Origin: Ancistrus triradiatus
Taxonomy: Eukaryota; Chordata; Actinopteri; Siluriformes; Loricariidae
Direction: 5' to 3'
DNA: 64,000 nt
NCBI GenBank assembly: GCA_025084515.1
Contig: JAJAGP010000181.1
Coordinates: forward strand, 372,620 to 436,619
Position 1 is the stretch's first letter. Every line of letters begins with the position of its first letter. This document shows positions 1 through 12,505 of the stretch, piece after piece. Under the pieces are notes generated by a model. That model was not told the origin of the DNA, ran no database searches, and saw only the letters and a program-made list of their open reading frames with translations. Position numbers and translations under genes: made by a program.

Positions 1-1435
1 TTGCTGTTGCAGTGTCAAGTAATGATCCCCTGACTGACCTCCACTCCTTCAGGCACAGCCTAGTGTGACACCTGACCCTGTTGGAAGGCACCACTGAGAC
101 TTGGACATAGGGGCACCTGTGGTGGGGGACTAGTGTGTTAGATACCTCAACGCCCTAAGAGAATGTTTTATGGAGAAGACATTAAGTGCAGACCCATTAA
201 AAAAAAAAAGGTTTAACATTGCCATTATTTGACAAATTACAGTTAGTATAACAGTAATTTACATTAAACCAATGAAACTGTTGATATTGATTGAAAAAAA
301 AAATGTTAATTTTGAGAGTTTAGTTTTTACAGCAGTAGATGAAAATCAAGATTTTGGTAGATCTACGCACAATATGAGTCTTTACTAAGATCTCAGCTAA
401 AACTCCTGGGGAGATGTGAGATTACTGGAGACATTTACTTAAGTGAAAACCCAAAGAAACAGGACATTTGTGTAAAATACACATAATTTCTCTTCTTTTG
501 ATCTCACTTTTGTGTAGGAGAAACTACCGGTAAATAAATACTAAGGAGATCTCTATTGTGACTTTTTTCTCGTTTGGGTAATAATTTTATGGAATGAACT
601 AACTATGTATAAGCCCACACAGTGCTACATTTGTACTAATGAATTCCTGTTGATACATGATCAGACATTTTACATCAGTACACAAATTTGCTGAAGTATG
701 CTACACAGTGTAGTGCAGTACTTAAGTTTGTGTAAACAAATTGGAAATATTAAAGACTTATGGATAATTGCACATTTACAATATTATTACAGAGCTAACA
801 TACAGCATAGTAACATGAAACCAACTGAAGTGCACAGCTTTAGGAGGAAAGGAATAAAATCAGCAGCGTCAGAGCAGAATTAAGATGCATAACAGCTACT
901 GATAATGTGATTGGTAATTTTTTAATTTTTGACTCCGGAAAAAGCTTTTTGTACAACTATACAAACAGACAGAGAATGCACTATTGTAATTTTTAAAACA
1001 TATCAGACATCATAATGGGTAATTTCATTTTATTGTTCTCCATTCAATACCGAAACACAGAGGAATAAAGTACCCAGCTGCCAGTTCAGAGAATCATAGC
1101 CTAAAAGGCTTCTAACATTATCTTACTTTTTTCTGTAAGTCTGGTGTAGACAATTCTAGAGTTTAATAAATTAAGTGGTCCTTCAAACTTGTCTCATGTG
1201 CATACATTTAACAGTAATGGACTTCTCGCAAACTGACATTAATGAAACAAGAAATAATATAAAAGCATACTTAAATACTTTATGTCTGCAATTTGGTATG
1301 GAAGTAAGTTATTGATGTGGAAATGGAAGTTAAATGGGATTATTTAAATCAAAACCAGAAAGATCAAGAACATCAGACATGGAACCACTCATAGATTGGT
1401 CAACTCTTCACATCAGATAAATTAGTGTCATTCTT
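1..1435. other. AT-rich sequence, nothing recognised
   Basis: I see no exon, RNA gene or recognisable element here. Open frames are short and unconvincing. By position it should be intron or sequence downstream of the calcium-channel exons. Confidence 0.5.
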
Positions 1436-1670
1436 ACATTTATCATCTAAGCCACCCAATTAAGATGGGTCTCTTTTTGAGTCTTGGTCCTCCCAAGGTT
1501 TCTTCCTTGCAACGCTTAGGGAGTTTTTCCCTGCCACTGTTGCCCTAGGTTTGCTCAATGTGAGACTGGCCTTATATATTAGAAGATAATCTAAAATCGT
1601 AAAGTTCTAAAAGCGCTATATAATAATAATAATAATAATAAAAAATCTGACTTGACTTGACATCACTGCC
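1436..1670 (+). mobile_element. 3' tail of an L2-like LINE
   Basis: This segment has the stereotyped tail with CCTCCCAAGGTTTCTTCC, GTTTTTCCCTGCCACTGT, TTGCTCAATGTGAGACTGG and AAAAGCGCTATATAA, ending CTGACTTGACTTGAC. The same tail closes the L2-like element at 52775-52915 and recurs at 25712-25865 (reverse) and 55505-55690. It is therefore a 5'-truncated copy of that LINE family. A short (ATA)n run lies inside it. Confidence 0.8.
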
Positions 1671-1959
1671 AGTTACCTAAAGGAGAAATTGACTAATACA
1701 AGTTGTGGACCACTGTGCTGCATTTCAGTCATCAGAAGACAGCCTTATGTGCAATCTCATCATAAGTCAATACTATGATGTATAATTCTGGAATCACATG
1801 CTGTAGTCAGATGAAATAATCTGACTATCTGACTATAAAGAAGCAGACTCATTAAAAAAAGACACCTATCAAGTATCTGCATATTTTTCCTCACTAATAG
1901 AGAAAAATAAGAGCCTTTCTAGAATTATTTTTCATACATTTTCTAGACTAACTAGAAAC

Positions 1960-3260
1960 ATTAGAGAAATTAACTAAAACTGGAATTTTACCTGATTGCA
2001 TCAATAATAATTTCATGAATTTCTTTAAAATTCATCTGTGCAGCAGCCTATAAGGGGCAGCCCTAGTGTAGACACTTGCTAAATTAGCTGTATCATGAGT
2101 GAAATATTTTATCCCAATTAATAATACCAAACTGTCTTCCCTGATCAACTTGTCTAAGCCATCATTGTGTTTACTTAATCCAGTTCCTTCACGTCTACAT
2201 AAACAACTGCTTTTCATTTTAAACTCACTGCTTGTCATATACTTAAAATTAACAATTATTAAATCTCAGATAAAAAAAACCATAAACTTGACTCTAGCAT
2301 GCAGTCTAATTCTAGAATAATTTCATATCTCCCTTTCACCTCTGGAATTTTAGAAATAGCTATTTACCTAAGGTAATATAGGTAATAGCTGTGTAATTAC
2401 CTCCACCGTAACTGTATTTATGAAACATTCCAGTCGGGGTTAAGGGCCCATTATAGTACTGAAACAGTATTAACTAGGGTATTAATTGACCTAATAATGT
2501 CCCCAGACAACGGAAGTGTTTCTTTTCATATTGAATAAAAATGCAGCATTTCACATTATATATCATGATATTTTACTGAATAGGTAACAAAATTCCACGT
2601 TAAACGACTAGTGCTTTCTTGGTTTAGATCCTACTCAGTCAACTGTCATCAATTTGTTTATGCAAATAATTTATGCTCCAAGTTCATAAAAATTAAGTAC
2701 GTTATTCCACAGGGGTCACAGTATTATTTTCACTGTGCATGCTCCCAATAGGCTCAGTTATTCGAAAACATTGATTTATTTTATTATTAGCTAGACCCAA
2801 GCCTGTAAGAGACAGGCATGCTAACATGCTTGATATTTAATTCAGACCTCCCCTATGGGTTTTTTCCAGCTGCATAATTTTGTTTAACTTAGAAATGTAC
2901 TCTCCTTTGTAGATGCTGTGAAATAGATTCATGCATTTATAACCACAAGGTTGGACTACTGTAAAGCTCTACTTTCTAGTAAATCCATTACCATATTCCA
3001 GTTATTCAAAATACAGTGGCAGTGCAGAGTGCTGTCTAGACCAAAAAAAATGTTCACGTTAGTCATGTTTTTTCAGCTCTGCATTGGTTACCTGTTACAA
3101 ATATTATTGATTGCAAAATATATCTGCTAACGTAAAGCTTTACATGGCCTGGCCTCACAGTATCTGAGTGAATTTGTAGAGTTATATGAACAACTGAACT
3201 ATTCTTCTTATTCTAACACCAACTTCAGCCCTCAACTTTTATCCTCACACATGTAATCTC
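1960..3260 (+). pseudogene. Decayed L2-like LINE reverse transcriptase
   Basis: Broken plus-strand frames resemble L2-clade RT in order. An upstream region ends in INLTLACSLILE. ETFQSGLRAHYSTETVLTR follows near 2430 (compare FQSGFRxxHSTETAL). VIPQGS lies near 2710. The C-terminal HAFITTRLDYCKALLSSKS and KALHGLASQYLSE lie near 2935-3175. Stops and frameshifts are frequent, so the copy is inactive. The endonuclease and 3' tail are missing from this fragment. Confidence 0.7.
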
Positions 3261-4380
3261 CACCATAGGTTGTTACTAAATATTGGCTAACAATATATTA
3301 ATATTCATATCCCAACAGATAAGAAATGAAATGTTATAATGAATGGTACTGGGGAAAATAATGGTCATGAATCTAATGTTAGAAGAGATAGTAGAAATGC
3401 ATGCAAGGAGTGATATTAAATAGGAATATTTGAAAAATCAGAGCACAAACCAGGCAAGACAAAGTCTTAAATTGAGTACTAAGACAGTCCAAAGTTTAGT
3501 AAATGAGAGACCCACATTGATCGACAATCAGACTAAAAGGAATGAAGCTGTGGGCCTTAAATAACCACAGTCAGGATAAAGGAAACAGGAAAAAGTTGGG
3601 TGTGATTAGAATTAGAAATTGCTGCACTGGAGGAGTACATGCGCCATCAGAACAACTAGTGCTTGAAATTCTGTCCAAAGAGATTTTGTCTAATCAGATG
3701 AGTGAATCTTTACTTTATGCTTTTAGAATCCTTTAAATTGCATTTGGCATTCAGCAAAAAGCTGGATGTAAGGTGCTTTTTACTCAGGAGTGGTTTCCGT
3801 CTATCAACTGTACCACAAAAGCCTGACTAGTGGAGTGCTGCTGAGAAGGTTGTACATCTAGCAGATACTTCCATCTCTGCAGAAGACGTCTGGGGTGAAT
3901 GTTTGATTAGTGGTTTTGAATAGTGGTTTAAAATTCTAAAAACATTTTTTAAACTGTCTTTATGGATTATTGAGGGAAGTTTGATGGTCAAATTTATACA
4001 TTTAAAATTTAATCTATGACACAATAAAGTATGCAGAAAGTAAAAGTGTCTGAATGCTTTCTGAGTTCAGTGAATTCACAATTTTTTACTGTCAGTCAGT
4101 CAGACAGTCAATGTCAAAAAGCTGAATACCCAAAAAATAAAGGCTAAGAGAAACAAAATTGTTGTGTGAGAGTATTCAATCTAGTTTTTGTGGGAAGTTT
4201 TTCTCCAAATTTCTGCTTCTTTTATTCACTAGCCACAACATCTTCTCTCAGATCTGTTTTAGAAAACAACAAAAACAGCCTCACCTCCATATATATTTCC
4301 AAGAAATACACTTTTTTTGGAGATCCATATACAAATGTGGATGGAACTAAAGAGTTTTAAGAGTATTTACTAGATAGAAT
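3261..4380. other. Unassigned AT-rich sequence
   Basis: No exon or known repeat is recognised. Predicted frames are under 66 codons and lack family motifs. Confidence 0.45.
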
Positions 4381-4381
4381 A

Positions 4382-5195
4382 CAGTGGTGCTTGAAAGTTT
4401 GTGAACCCTTTAGAATTTTCTAGATTTCTACATAAATATGACCTAAACCATCATCAGATTTTTACACAAGTCCTAAAAGTAGATAAAGAGAACCCAGTTA
4501 AACAAATGAGACAAAAACATTATACTTGATCATTTATTTTTTGAGGAAAATGATCCAGTATTACATATGTGATTGGCAAAAGTATGTGAACCTTTGCTTT
4601 CAGTATCTGGTGTGACCCCCCTGTGCAGCAATAACTGTAACTGTTGATCAGTCCTGAACACCAGCTTGGAGGAATTTTAGCCCATTCCTCAATACAGAAC
4701 AGCTTCAACTCTGGGATGTTGGTCGGTTTCCTCACATGTTTGCTTCAGGTCCTTCCATAACATTTCAATTGGATTAAGGTCAAGACTTTGACTTGGCCAT
4801 TCCAAAACATTAACTTTATTCTGCTTTAACCATTCATTGGTAGAACGGCTTGTGTGCTTAGGGTCGTTGTCTTGCTGCATGACCCACCTTCTCTTGACAT
4901 TCAGTTCATGGACAGATGTTCTGACATTTTCCTTTAGAATTCTCTGATGTAATTCAGAATTCATTGTTCCATCAATGATGGAAACCGTCCTGGCCCAGAT
5001 GCAGCAAAACAGGCCCAAACCATGATACTACCACCACCATGTTTCACAGATGGGATAAGGTTCTTATGCTGGAATGCAGTGGTTTCCTTTCTCCAAACAT
5101 AACACTTTTCTTTTAAACCAAAAAGTTCTATTTTGGTCTAATCCATCCACAAAACATTCTTCCAATAGCCTTCTGGCTGGTCATGATCTTTGATC
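4382..5195 (-). mobile_element. Truncated Tc1-type element (family A)
   Basis: The left end follows a TA and starts CAGTGGTGCTTGAAAGTTTG, the terminal repeat shared with elements at 19714, 30408, 37130 and 44550. The transposase is on the minus strand. One frame (4689-5018) holds RRWVMQQDNDPKHTSRST and LEWPSQSLDLNPIEMLWKDL, giving the second D and the E of the DD34E triad. Homology stops near 5195, so the transposase N-terminus and other end are missing. The gypsy complex begins about 100 bp further right. Confidence 0.9.
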
Positions 5196-5513
5196 TCTCA
5201 GATGGCACTCCATCAAGAACAACCATTCAACAATAAATGATAATTACCACATGGGCAAGAGATTACTTTTGCAAACCTTTGTGAAGCACTATAATACAGA
5301 GTTACTATCACACGGCGACCGAATCAAACCCAAGGTGGTGTTTATTGAGTACGACAGGCAAGATCAACAGTCAGATATGTTCCAAGGTTGGCAACAGAGA
5401 GATGAAGAAAACCACAACCACATAGGGAGAGACAAGAGACGATGTCACGAATGGAAATTACTCAGAACTACGTATGCAAAATGAGCCGTGGAAGCGCTTA
5501 GAGACAAGGTAGA

Positions 5514-5667
5514 GACCAAGTGACTTAGCAAAGAGACTATGGAAAAGGTGGGTCTAAATAGGAAGGAAATGGCTGGAAAATAATCAACAGGGGAAGGTAA
5601 TCAGAAGTACGGAGAGAGAGAACGAGGAGGAAGGTGGGTGTGATCTGCTGGACTGGCTGCAGGTGTG
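5514..5667 (-). repeat. Direct repeat, putative 3' LTR portion of the gypsy element
   Basis: About 155 bp here match 12350-12505 in the same orientation with modest divergence, including a GGAGAGAGAGAAC tract and CTGGACTGGCTG. Position beyond the chromodomain fits a 3' LTR. The LTR may extend left to about 5307, where the host-like sequence breaks. Confidence 0.6.
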
Positions 5668-5734
5668 ACAGTGTGCCCCAGTGAAAGACCCATTTTAGTC
5701 ACAGAGTGGCGGGTGGTCACGAGTCCAGCCACTG

Positions 5735-6080
5735 GTGTGGACTTGCAAGGACGACCCTGGCACTGGGGACCTGGGTGTTCAGGATGGCCAGCATGGAATT
5801 CCTGGACGAGAAGCGGGTCCAGAATATCCTTCACCTTTACCCAGTAAACTTCCTCAGGGCCGTACCCCTCCCAGACTACTAGGTCCTAGAGGCAAGATCC
5901 CCACCGTCAGGAGTCCAGCAGCCGATGGAATGTGTAGGCTGGTGACCCATCTACCTCTACAGGTGCCGGCTGTTCAGAAGGGGAGTTAGCCGCCAGTGGA
6001 CCAGGCACCCAGGGCTTCAGGAGAGAGACGTTGACAAAAGAAAAAACACATAACTGTGCTGGTAAAGCAAGCCTATAGGT
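5735..6080 (-). pseudogene. Gypsy integrase C-terminus and chromodomain
   Basis: Minus-strand frames read VNVSLLKPWVPGPL, EVDGSPAYTFHRLLDS, then VVWEGYGPEEVYWVKVKDIL and DPLLVQEFHAGHPEHPGP. This is the integrase tail and chromodomain of vertebrate chromovirus-type gypsy elements. Internal stops are present near 5885-5905. The Tc1 element at 6082 separates it from the integrase core. Confidence 0.85.
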
Positions 6081-6081
6081 A

Positions 6082-7602
6082 CAGTGGGGCAAAAAAGTAT
6101 TTAGTCAGCCACTGATTGTGTAAGTTCTCTGACTTAGAAAGATGAGAGGTCTGTAATTTTCATCATAGACTTCAACTATCAGAGACAAAATGAGAAAAAA
6201 ATCCAGGAAATCACATTGTAGGATTTTTAAAGAATTTAATTGTAAATTATGGTGAAAAATAAGTATTTGTCACCCACAAACAAGCTAGATTTCTGGCTCT
6301 CACAGACCTATAACTTATTATTTAAGAAGCTTTTCTGTCCTCCACTCGTTACCTGTATTAATGGCACCTGTTTGACCTTGTTATCTATATAAAAGACACC
6401 TGTCAAAAGCCTCAAACAGTCAGACTCCAAACTCAACCATGGCCAAGACCAAAGAGCTGTCAAAGGACACCAGGAAGAAAATTGTAGACCTGCACCAGGC
6501 TGGGAAGAGTGAATCTACAATAGGCAAGCAGGTTGGTGTGAATAAATCAACTGTGGGAGCAATTGTAAGACATACAAGACCATTGATTGACCTCGATCTG
6601 GGGCTCCATGCAAGATCTCATCCCGTGGGGTCAAAATGATCATGAGAACGGTGAGCAAAAATCCCAGAACTACACGGAGGGACCTGATGAATGACCTGCA
6701 GAGAGCTGGGACTAAAGTAACAAAGGCTATCATCAGTAACACACTACGCCGAGAGGGACTCAGATCCTGCAGTGCCAGGCGTGTACCCCTGCTTAAGCTA
6801 ATACATGTCCAGGCCTGTCTGAAGTTTGCCAGAGAGCATATGGATGATCCAGAAGAGGACTGGGAGAATATCATGTGGTCAGATGAAACCAAAATAGAAC
6901 TTTTTGGTAAAAACTCAAATCGTTGTGTTTCGAGGAAGAAGAACACTGAGTTGCACCATACCTACTGTGAAACATGGGGGTGGAAACATCTGCAGAGGGT
7001 ACAGGACGAGTGATCTGTGTTAAGGGAAGAATGAACGGGGCCATGTATCATGAGATTTTAAGCCAAAACCTCATTCCATCAGTGAGAGCATTAAAGATGG
7101 AACGTGGCTGGGTCTTCCAGCATAACAATGATCCCAAACACACTGCTTGGGCAATGAAGGAGTGTCTCCGCATTTCAAGGTCCTGGAGTGGCCTAGCCAG
7201 TCTCCAGACCTCAGCCCCATAGAAAATTTGTGGAGGGAGTTGAAAGTCTGTGTTGCTCCAAAACATCACTACTCTAGAGGAGATCTGACGGAGGAATGGA
7301 TCAAAATACCAGCTACAGTGTGTGCAATCCTGGTGAAGACTTACAGGAAACGTTTGACCTCTGTCATTGCCAACAAAGGTTATGTTACAAAGTATTGAGT
7401 TGAACCAAATTTATTGACCAAATACTTATTTTCCACCATAATTCACAATTAAATTCTTTAAAAATCCTACAATGTGATTTCCTGGATTTTTTTTCTCATT
7501 TTGTCTCTCATAGTTGAAGTGTACCTATGAAGTGTACCTCATTTTTCTAAGTAGGAGAACTTGCACAATCAGTGGCTGACTAAATACTTTTTTGCCTCAC
7601 TG
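6082..7602 (+). mobile_element. Tc1-type element (family B), complete ends, broken transposase
   Basis: TA dinucleotides flank inverted ends CAGTGGGGCAAAAAAGTATT and its complement (AATACTTTTTTGCCTCACTG). The transposase reads MAKTKELSKDTRKKIVDLHQ (6439), then RTVSKNPRTTRRDLMNDLQR, MWSDETKIELFGKNS, QHNNDPKHT and SPIENLW. Frameshifts near 6580, 6950 and 7160 break it. The second acidic position reads QHNND rather than QHDND. It sits inside the gypsy element, opposite in orientation to the copy at 10585. Confidence 0.93.
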
Positions 7603-7604
7603 TA

Positions 7605-8627
7605 ACATCATTGATGTTTTTTAAGATCTTGAACAGGCCTAGATAGCGAGGAAAAAATTGGGTACTGCCCTGTCTCTTGCGCCAGATCCTTAGTGGATAA
7701 CCAGACCCTTTCACCCGGATGGTAATCGAGAGCAAGCCTCTTGTACCAGTGAATGGCTTTGTCGATCTTTTGGTGGGTCTGTCTCCAGATCTCCTCACTG
7801 TACCGAAACCAGTCATCCATGGCCCTCGTTGGAGGGAGTTGGATCCCAAGGGATGAATGGTGGCTGGTACCCCAGGATACACTGAAATGGGGTGAGGCCG
7901 GTGGAAGAATGCTTCAAGGAGTTCTTGGCAATCTCTGCCCAGGTGAGGAACTTGCTCCAATCCTGGGGGTTATATAGGCAGTAGCAGCACAGGAACTTCT
8001 TCAGCTCCTGGTTAGAATGCTCACATTGGCCATTCGATTCTGCATGGATACCTGAGGTGAGGCTCATCATGGCTCTCAGTTTTCCCACAAATGCCTGCCA
8101 AACTGAAGAGGTGAATTGGGAACCCCGATCTGATTAGATGTCTTCAGGGATACAAAAACTGAGGGCACGTACTGGAAAAGGAGTTCCGCTGTCTGGAAGG
8201 CAGTGGGGAGCTTGCTAAGGGGAACAAAACGCACAGCTCTGGAGAAAATGTCAATGATAGAGAGGATGGTGGTAAACCCCTGAGAGCATGGCAGATCTGT
8301 GACAAAGATGAGGGTTATGTGGGACCATGGGCACTGAGGAATAGGCAGGGGGAGGAGCTGTCCAGAAGGGAGGGTACTTGGGACCTTACTTTGGGCACAA
8401 ATATTGAAGGATGCCATAAATCGGTGAATATCGATGTGCATAGAGTTCCACCAATACCGAGACGCTAGGAGCTGGTAAGTGTGTGTCTCTCCTGAATGAC
8501 CAAAGCATGGGGAACAATGGCCCAAGTTATCGACCGATCCCAAAATGACGAATGAACATACTTCCTTTCTACAGGGCACCATAAGGGGTGCGCATCTGAG
8601 AAAGGGCGTCGTCCAACTCCTTCTCAA
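7605..8627 (-). pseudogene. Gypsy integrase fragment
   Basis: Minus-strand text includes a zinc-binding region (GHSGETHTYQLLASRYWW), the core beginning WSHITLIFVTDLPCSQG and IIDIFSRAVRFVPLSKLP, then ESNGQCEHSNQELKKFL, FLTWAEIAKNSLKHSSTG and a C-terminal GERVWLSTKDL block. The family normally has WSHIALDF, so one catalytic-region residue is altered here. At least two frameshifts (near 8080-8140 and 7800-7820) disrupt it. Confidence 0.88.
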
Positions 8628-9251
8628 ATTCCCACGTGGCCAGGAGGATGGGTTCAGGGTCCTCTGGAGCTACACTAGAGGAATCTAGGCAATGAGAGAG
8701 AGCATCTGCCTTAGAGTTCTTGGATCTGAGATGGTAGGAGATCGTGAAGTGGAAACCGGTTGAAGACGAGTGCAAAGCAGGCCTGACGAGGGCTAAGACA
8801 TCTGGCCAAGCGCAGATACTCCAGGCTTTTTGTGGTCTGTAAAGACAGTAAATGGGTGTTGGGCTCCCTCTAACTAATGCCTCCACTTTTCTAGGGCTAG
8901 TTTGATGGCCAGGAGCTCACGATCTCCAATGTCATAATTGTGCTCCATCTGTGTGAGCTTGTGAGAGAAGAAGGCAACGGGATGTAGCTTGGGCGGGTCG
9001 CCCAGGCGCTGTGAGAGGACGGCACATATCCCCACCAATGAGGCATCCACCTCCACAATGAAGGGGCGATCCAGGTCAGGGTGACCCAGAACTAGAGCCC
9101 GGGTAAAGGCTGATTTAAGTTTAGTGAAAGCCGTCTCTGCCTCAGGTGACCAACATAGGAGACGAGGGTTACGACGCAGAAGGGAGGTCAGAGGTGCCAC
9201 TGTCCAGCTAAAATTTCTTATGAAGAAGCGGCAGAAGTTTGCAAACCACAA
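8569..9251 (-). pseudogene. Gypsy RNase H domain
   Basis: Frames read FANFCRFFIRNFS, PLTSLLRRNPRLLCWSPEAE, PFIVEVDASLVGICAVLSQR and HPVAFFSHKLTQMEHNYDI. These are the RT-RNase H connection and RNase H domain of gypsy pol. The VDAS motif keeps the first catalytic Asp. A second frame continues through YHLRSKNSKADALSH. One frameshift separates the two parts. Confidence 0.88.
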
Positions 9252-9259
9252 AATACCCT

Positions 9260-10170
9260 AGAACTCCTTGATGGTCCTAAGTGTTGGCCGGGAAATGACT
9301 GCAGTCACTTCAGCATCATCCATGCTCACTCTGGAAGGGGAGATTATGTACCCTAGGTAGCGGACCGACTGGGTATGGCATTCACACTTCTCAGCCCTCA
9401 TTTGGAGGTCATGGTTTAACAATCTTCCAAGGACCAGTCAAACCTGAGAGATGTGCGTGGGGAGATCTGGGGAGTAGATCAAGATGTTGTGAAGGTACAC
9501 CATCACAAAATAACCCAACAGATCCTGGAGGATATTGTTGATGAAGGCCTGAAAGATTGAGACCAATTGGCATCACCAGGTACTCGTAATACCCTGAACT
9601 GGTGCTGAAGGCCGTCTTCCTCTCATCTCCTACCTTGATGCGGATGAGACTGTAGGCAATGCGAAGGTCTAACTTAGTATACCAGTGGGTGGCTCAAAGT
9701 TGTTCTAGGGCTGAGGGTACCAGTGGGAGCAGATAGGTATACTTTTTGGTGATGTAGTTTAGGTCATAGTAGTTAATGCAGGGTCACAAGGAGGAGTCCT
9801 GCTTAGGCATGAAGAAGCCTGCAGATACTAGGGAGGTGGATGGATGAATGAGGTCGAGACTGAGGTATTGGGTGATGTAATCCTTCATGGCTCTCTCCTC
9901 CACCGGCAAGAGAGGATATAGGTGAGCCTTGGGTAAGGGTGCATCGGGTAGGAGCTCTATAGCACAGGCGTCCGGCCGGTGAGGTGGCAGGGTGGTAGGT
10001 TCTTCTTCACCAAAAACCGAGACGAGGGCCAGATAATCCTGTGGCACATTGGCAGGTAAGCCTGGGGTGGAGGTTGGAGGCAGTTGGCCTGGAGGGCTGT
10101 GAGGTGTAGACAGGGGTTGAAACATGACGGTGACTAGTGGACGAGCTCCAGGAGATGACAGGGTCATGGA
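9260..10170 (-). pseudogene. Gypsy reverse transcriptase fragment
   Basis: The N-terminal part (9784-10167) reads VPQDYLALVSVFGEEEPTTL, RPDACAIELLPDAPLP and VSAGFFMPKQDSSL, matching the RT entry region. Beyond a stop the RT continues with several stops. At the catalytic block it reads VYLHNILIYSPD, where the family has YxDDILIFS, so the essential Asp pair is lost. YLGYIIS follows further on. Confidence 0.85.
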
Positions 10171-10369
10171 GACAGAGCCATGGAAGTCTTAGGATGATCA
10201 GGTAGGACAGGAAGTTGAAAGGAAGCAGTGAGATCCTTTCCATATGGGTCGTGCTGACAAACAGATACAGGGGAGCGGTGACTCGGATGAGTAGTCCAGA
10301 ACCAAGGGGCTGTCCTTCAGCAGCAGTGACTCAGCAACCAGTGGGGAGGTTGGTGCAGGGGATCTCACA

Positions 10370-10584
10370 GGTGAATATCAGATTGTCAGTGATGAAATTC
10401 GTCTGGGCACCGGAATCTATCAGGGCTGTAAGTGAAACCTCAGTGTGAGCTAAGTGCAATAACACAGGAAGCATAAATGAGGAAAGAAAAGGTGGTTGAC
10501 TCCCATTTCAGGTCCTGATTGGACAGAAGGGAGATCACCAGCACAAACCGTGACACGTCAGACTCAGAAAGGGAATGAGTAATA
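10370..10584 (-). pseudogene. Gypsy gag end and protease fragment
   Basis: On the minus strand, SESDVSRFVLVISLLSNQDL resembles gypsy gag after the position interrupted by the Tc1 copy. TALIDSGAQTNFITDNLIF follows and carries the aspartic-protease DSG motif. Most of the rest of gag, including any zinc knuckle, appears deleted between them. Confidence 0.75.
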
Positions 10585-12113
10585 CAGTGGGGGAAAAAAA
10601 CTATTTAGTCAGCCACTGATTGTGCAAGTTCTCCTACTTAGAAAGATGAGAGAGGTTCGTAATTTTCATCATAGGTACACTTCAACTATGAGAGACAAAA
10701 TGAGAAAAAAATCCAGGAAATCACATTGTAGGATTTTTAAAAAATTTAATAGTAAATTATATTGGAAAATAAGTATTTGGTCAATAACAAAAGTTGAACT
10801 CAATACTAACATAATAACATAATAACATAATAACATAACCTTTCTTGTCAATGACAGAGGTCAAATGTTTCCTGTAAGTCTTCACTAGGTTTACACACAC
10901 TGTAGCTAGTATTTTGGCTCATTCCTCCATGCGTATCTCCTCTAGAGCAGTGATGTGTTGGTGCTGTCGCTGGGCAACATGGAATTTCAACTCCCTCCAC
11001 AAATTTTCTTTGGGGTTGAGGTCTGGAGACTTGCTAGGCCACTACAGGACCTTGAAATGCTTTTTACGGTGCCACTCCTTCGTTGCCCGAATGGTGTGTT
11101 TGGAATCATTGTCATGCTGGAAGACCCAGCCACGTTCCGATTTTGGCTTAAAATCTCATGATACATGGCCCCGTTCATTCTTCCCTTAACACAGATCACT
11201 CGTCCTGTCCCCTTTGCAGAAAAACAGTCCCAAAGCATGATGTTTCCACCCCCATGCTTCACAGTAGGTATGGTGTTCTTGGGATGCAATGCAGCATTCT
11301 TCTTCTTCCAAACACGAGTTGAGTTTTTACCAAAAAGTTCTATTTTGGTTTCATCTAACCACATGATATTCTCCCAATCCTCTTCTGGGTCATCCATAAG
11401 CTCTCTGGCAAACGTCAGACGAGCATGGACATGTACTGGCTTAAGCAGGGGGACACGCCTGGAACTGCAGGATCTGTGTCCCTCTTGGGGTAGTGTGTTA
11501 CTGATTGTAGCCTTTGTTACTTTGATCCCAGCTCTCTGCAGGTCATTCATCAGGTCCCTCCATGTAGTTCTGGGATTTTTGCTCACCGTTCTCATGATCA
11601 TTTTGACCCCACAGGATGAGATCTTGTGTGGGGCCCTAAATCGAGGGAGATTATCAAATGTCTTCCATTTTTTTACAATTGCTCCCACAGTTGATTTATT
11701 CACAGCAACCTTGTTGGCTATTGTAGATTCACTCTTCCCAGCCTGGTGCAGGTCTACAATTTTCTTCCTGGTGTCCTTCGACAGCTCTTTGATCTTGGCC
11801 ATGGTTGAGTTTGGAGTCTGACTGTTTGAGGCTGTGGACAGGTTTCTTTTATACAGGTAACGAGGTCAAACAGGTGCGATTAAAACAGGTAACAGGTTGC
11901 ATGTTTGTGGGTGACCAAAAATACTTATTTTCCACCATGATTTACAATTAAATTCTTTAAAAATCCTACAATGGTGTTTCCTGGATTTTTTTTTTTCATT
12001 TTGTCTCTGATAGTTGAAGTGTACTTATGATGAAAATTACAGACCTCTCTCATCTTTCTAAGTAAGAGAACTTGCAAAATCAGTGGCTGACTAAATACTT
12101 TTTTTCAGCACTG
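10585..12113 (-). mobile_element. Tc1-type element (family B), minus orientation
   Basis: Inverted ends after TA match those of the 6082 copy. The minus-strand transposase (10987-11802) is open for 271 codons. It has an N-terminal HTH region (LSKDTRKKIVDLHQAGKSES), RTVSKNPRTTWRDLMNDLQR, then DETKIELFGKNS and KHGGGNIMLWDCFSAKG. After LSQN a short deletion and frameshift scramble the part that should hold the second Asp and the Glu. It is inserted in gypsy gag. It is the most intact family B N-terminus in the window. Confidence 0.93.
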
Positions 12114-12117
12114 TATA

Positions 12118-12349
12118 TAGGTCGCACTGAAGCAAAAACCCCATGCAGGGATCTGGATTCCCATCGCATTTCTTTGGTAGCGCAATCTTGTAAGCCATGA
12201 TGGGGCAATTCACAGAGGGCTGGAGGGAAGCGGAACTGAAGCCGCATAGATCATGGGGGCCGGGGACTGGATAAGCTGCGACACATGCTGTGAGAGCATG
12301 TCCACAGTAGGCTCCACAGTAGGCGCTGAGCAAGCGCTGGTTTTCCGCG
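12118..12349 (-). pseudogene. Gypsy gag fragment
   Basis: The minus-strand frame ends KIALPKKCDGNPDPCMGFLL, then QCDLY, matching the gypsy gag motif of type LPxKFDGxPxxCRGFLLQC. Upstream text is alanine- and proline-rich. The Tc1 copy interrupts gag right after QCDLY. Confidence 0.75.
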
Positions 12350-12505
12350 AGACCAAGTTACTTAGCAAAGAGACTAGGGAAAAAGGATACAAATAGGAAG
12401 GAAACGGCTCGAAAATAAGCAAAAGGTGAAGGTAATCATAAGGAGGGAGAGAGAGAACAAGAAGGAAGGTGGGCGTGATCTGCTGGACTGGCTGAGGTGT
12501 GAAAG
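12350..12505 (-). repeat. Direct repeat, putative 5' LTR portion of the gypsy element
   Basis: This is the same-orientation partner of the repeat at 5514-5667. It abuts gag without a normal primer-binding leader, which suggests that a deletion removed part of the LTR and leader. Confidence 0.55.

Noticed and set aside
5601..5834. Possible independent proline-rich gene
   Set aside because: The residues VKDILDPLLVQEFHAG identify it as the gypsy chromodomain tail.
11165..11821. Plus-strand frame of 218 codons
   Set aside because: It is antisense to the 271-codon family B transposase and has no motif of its own.
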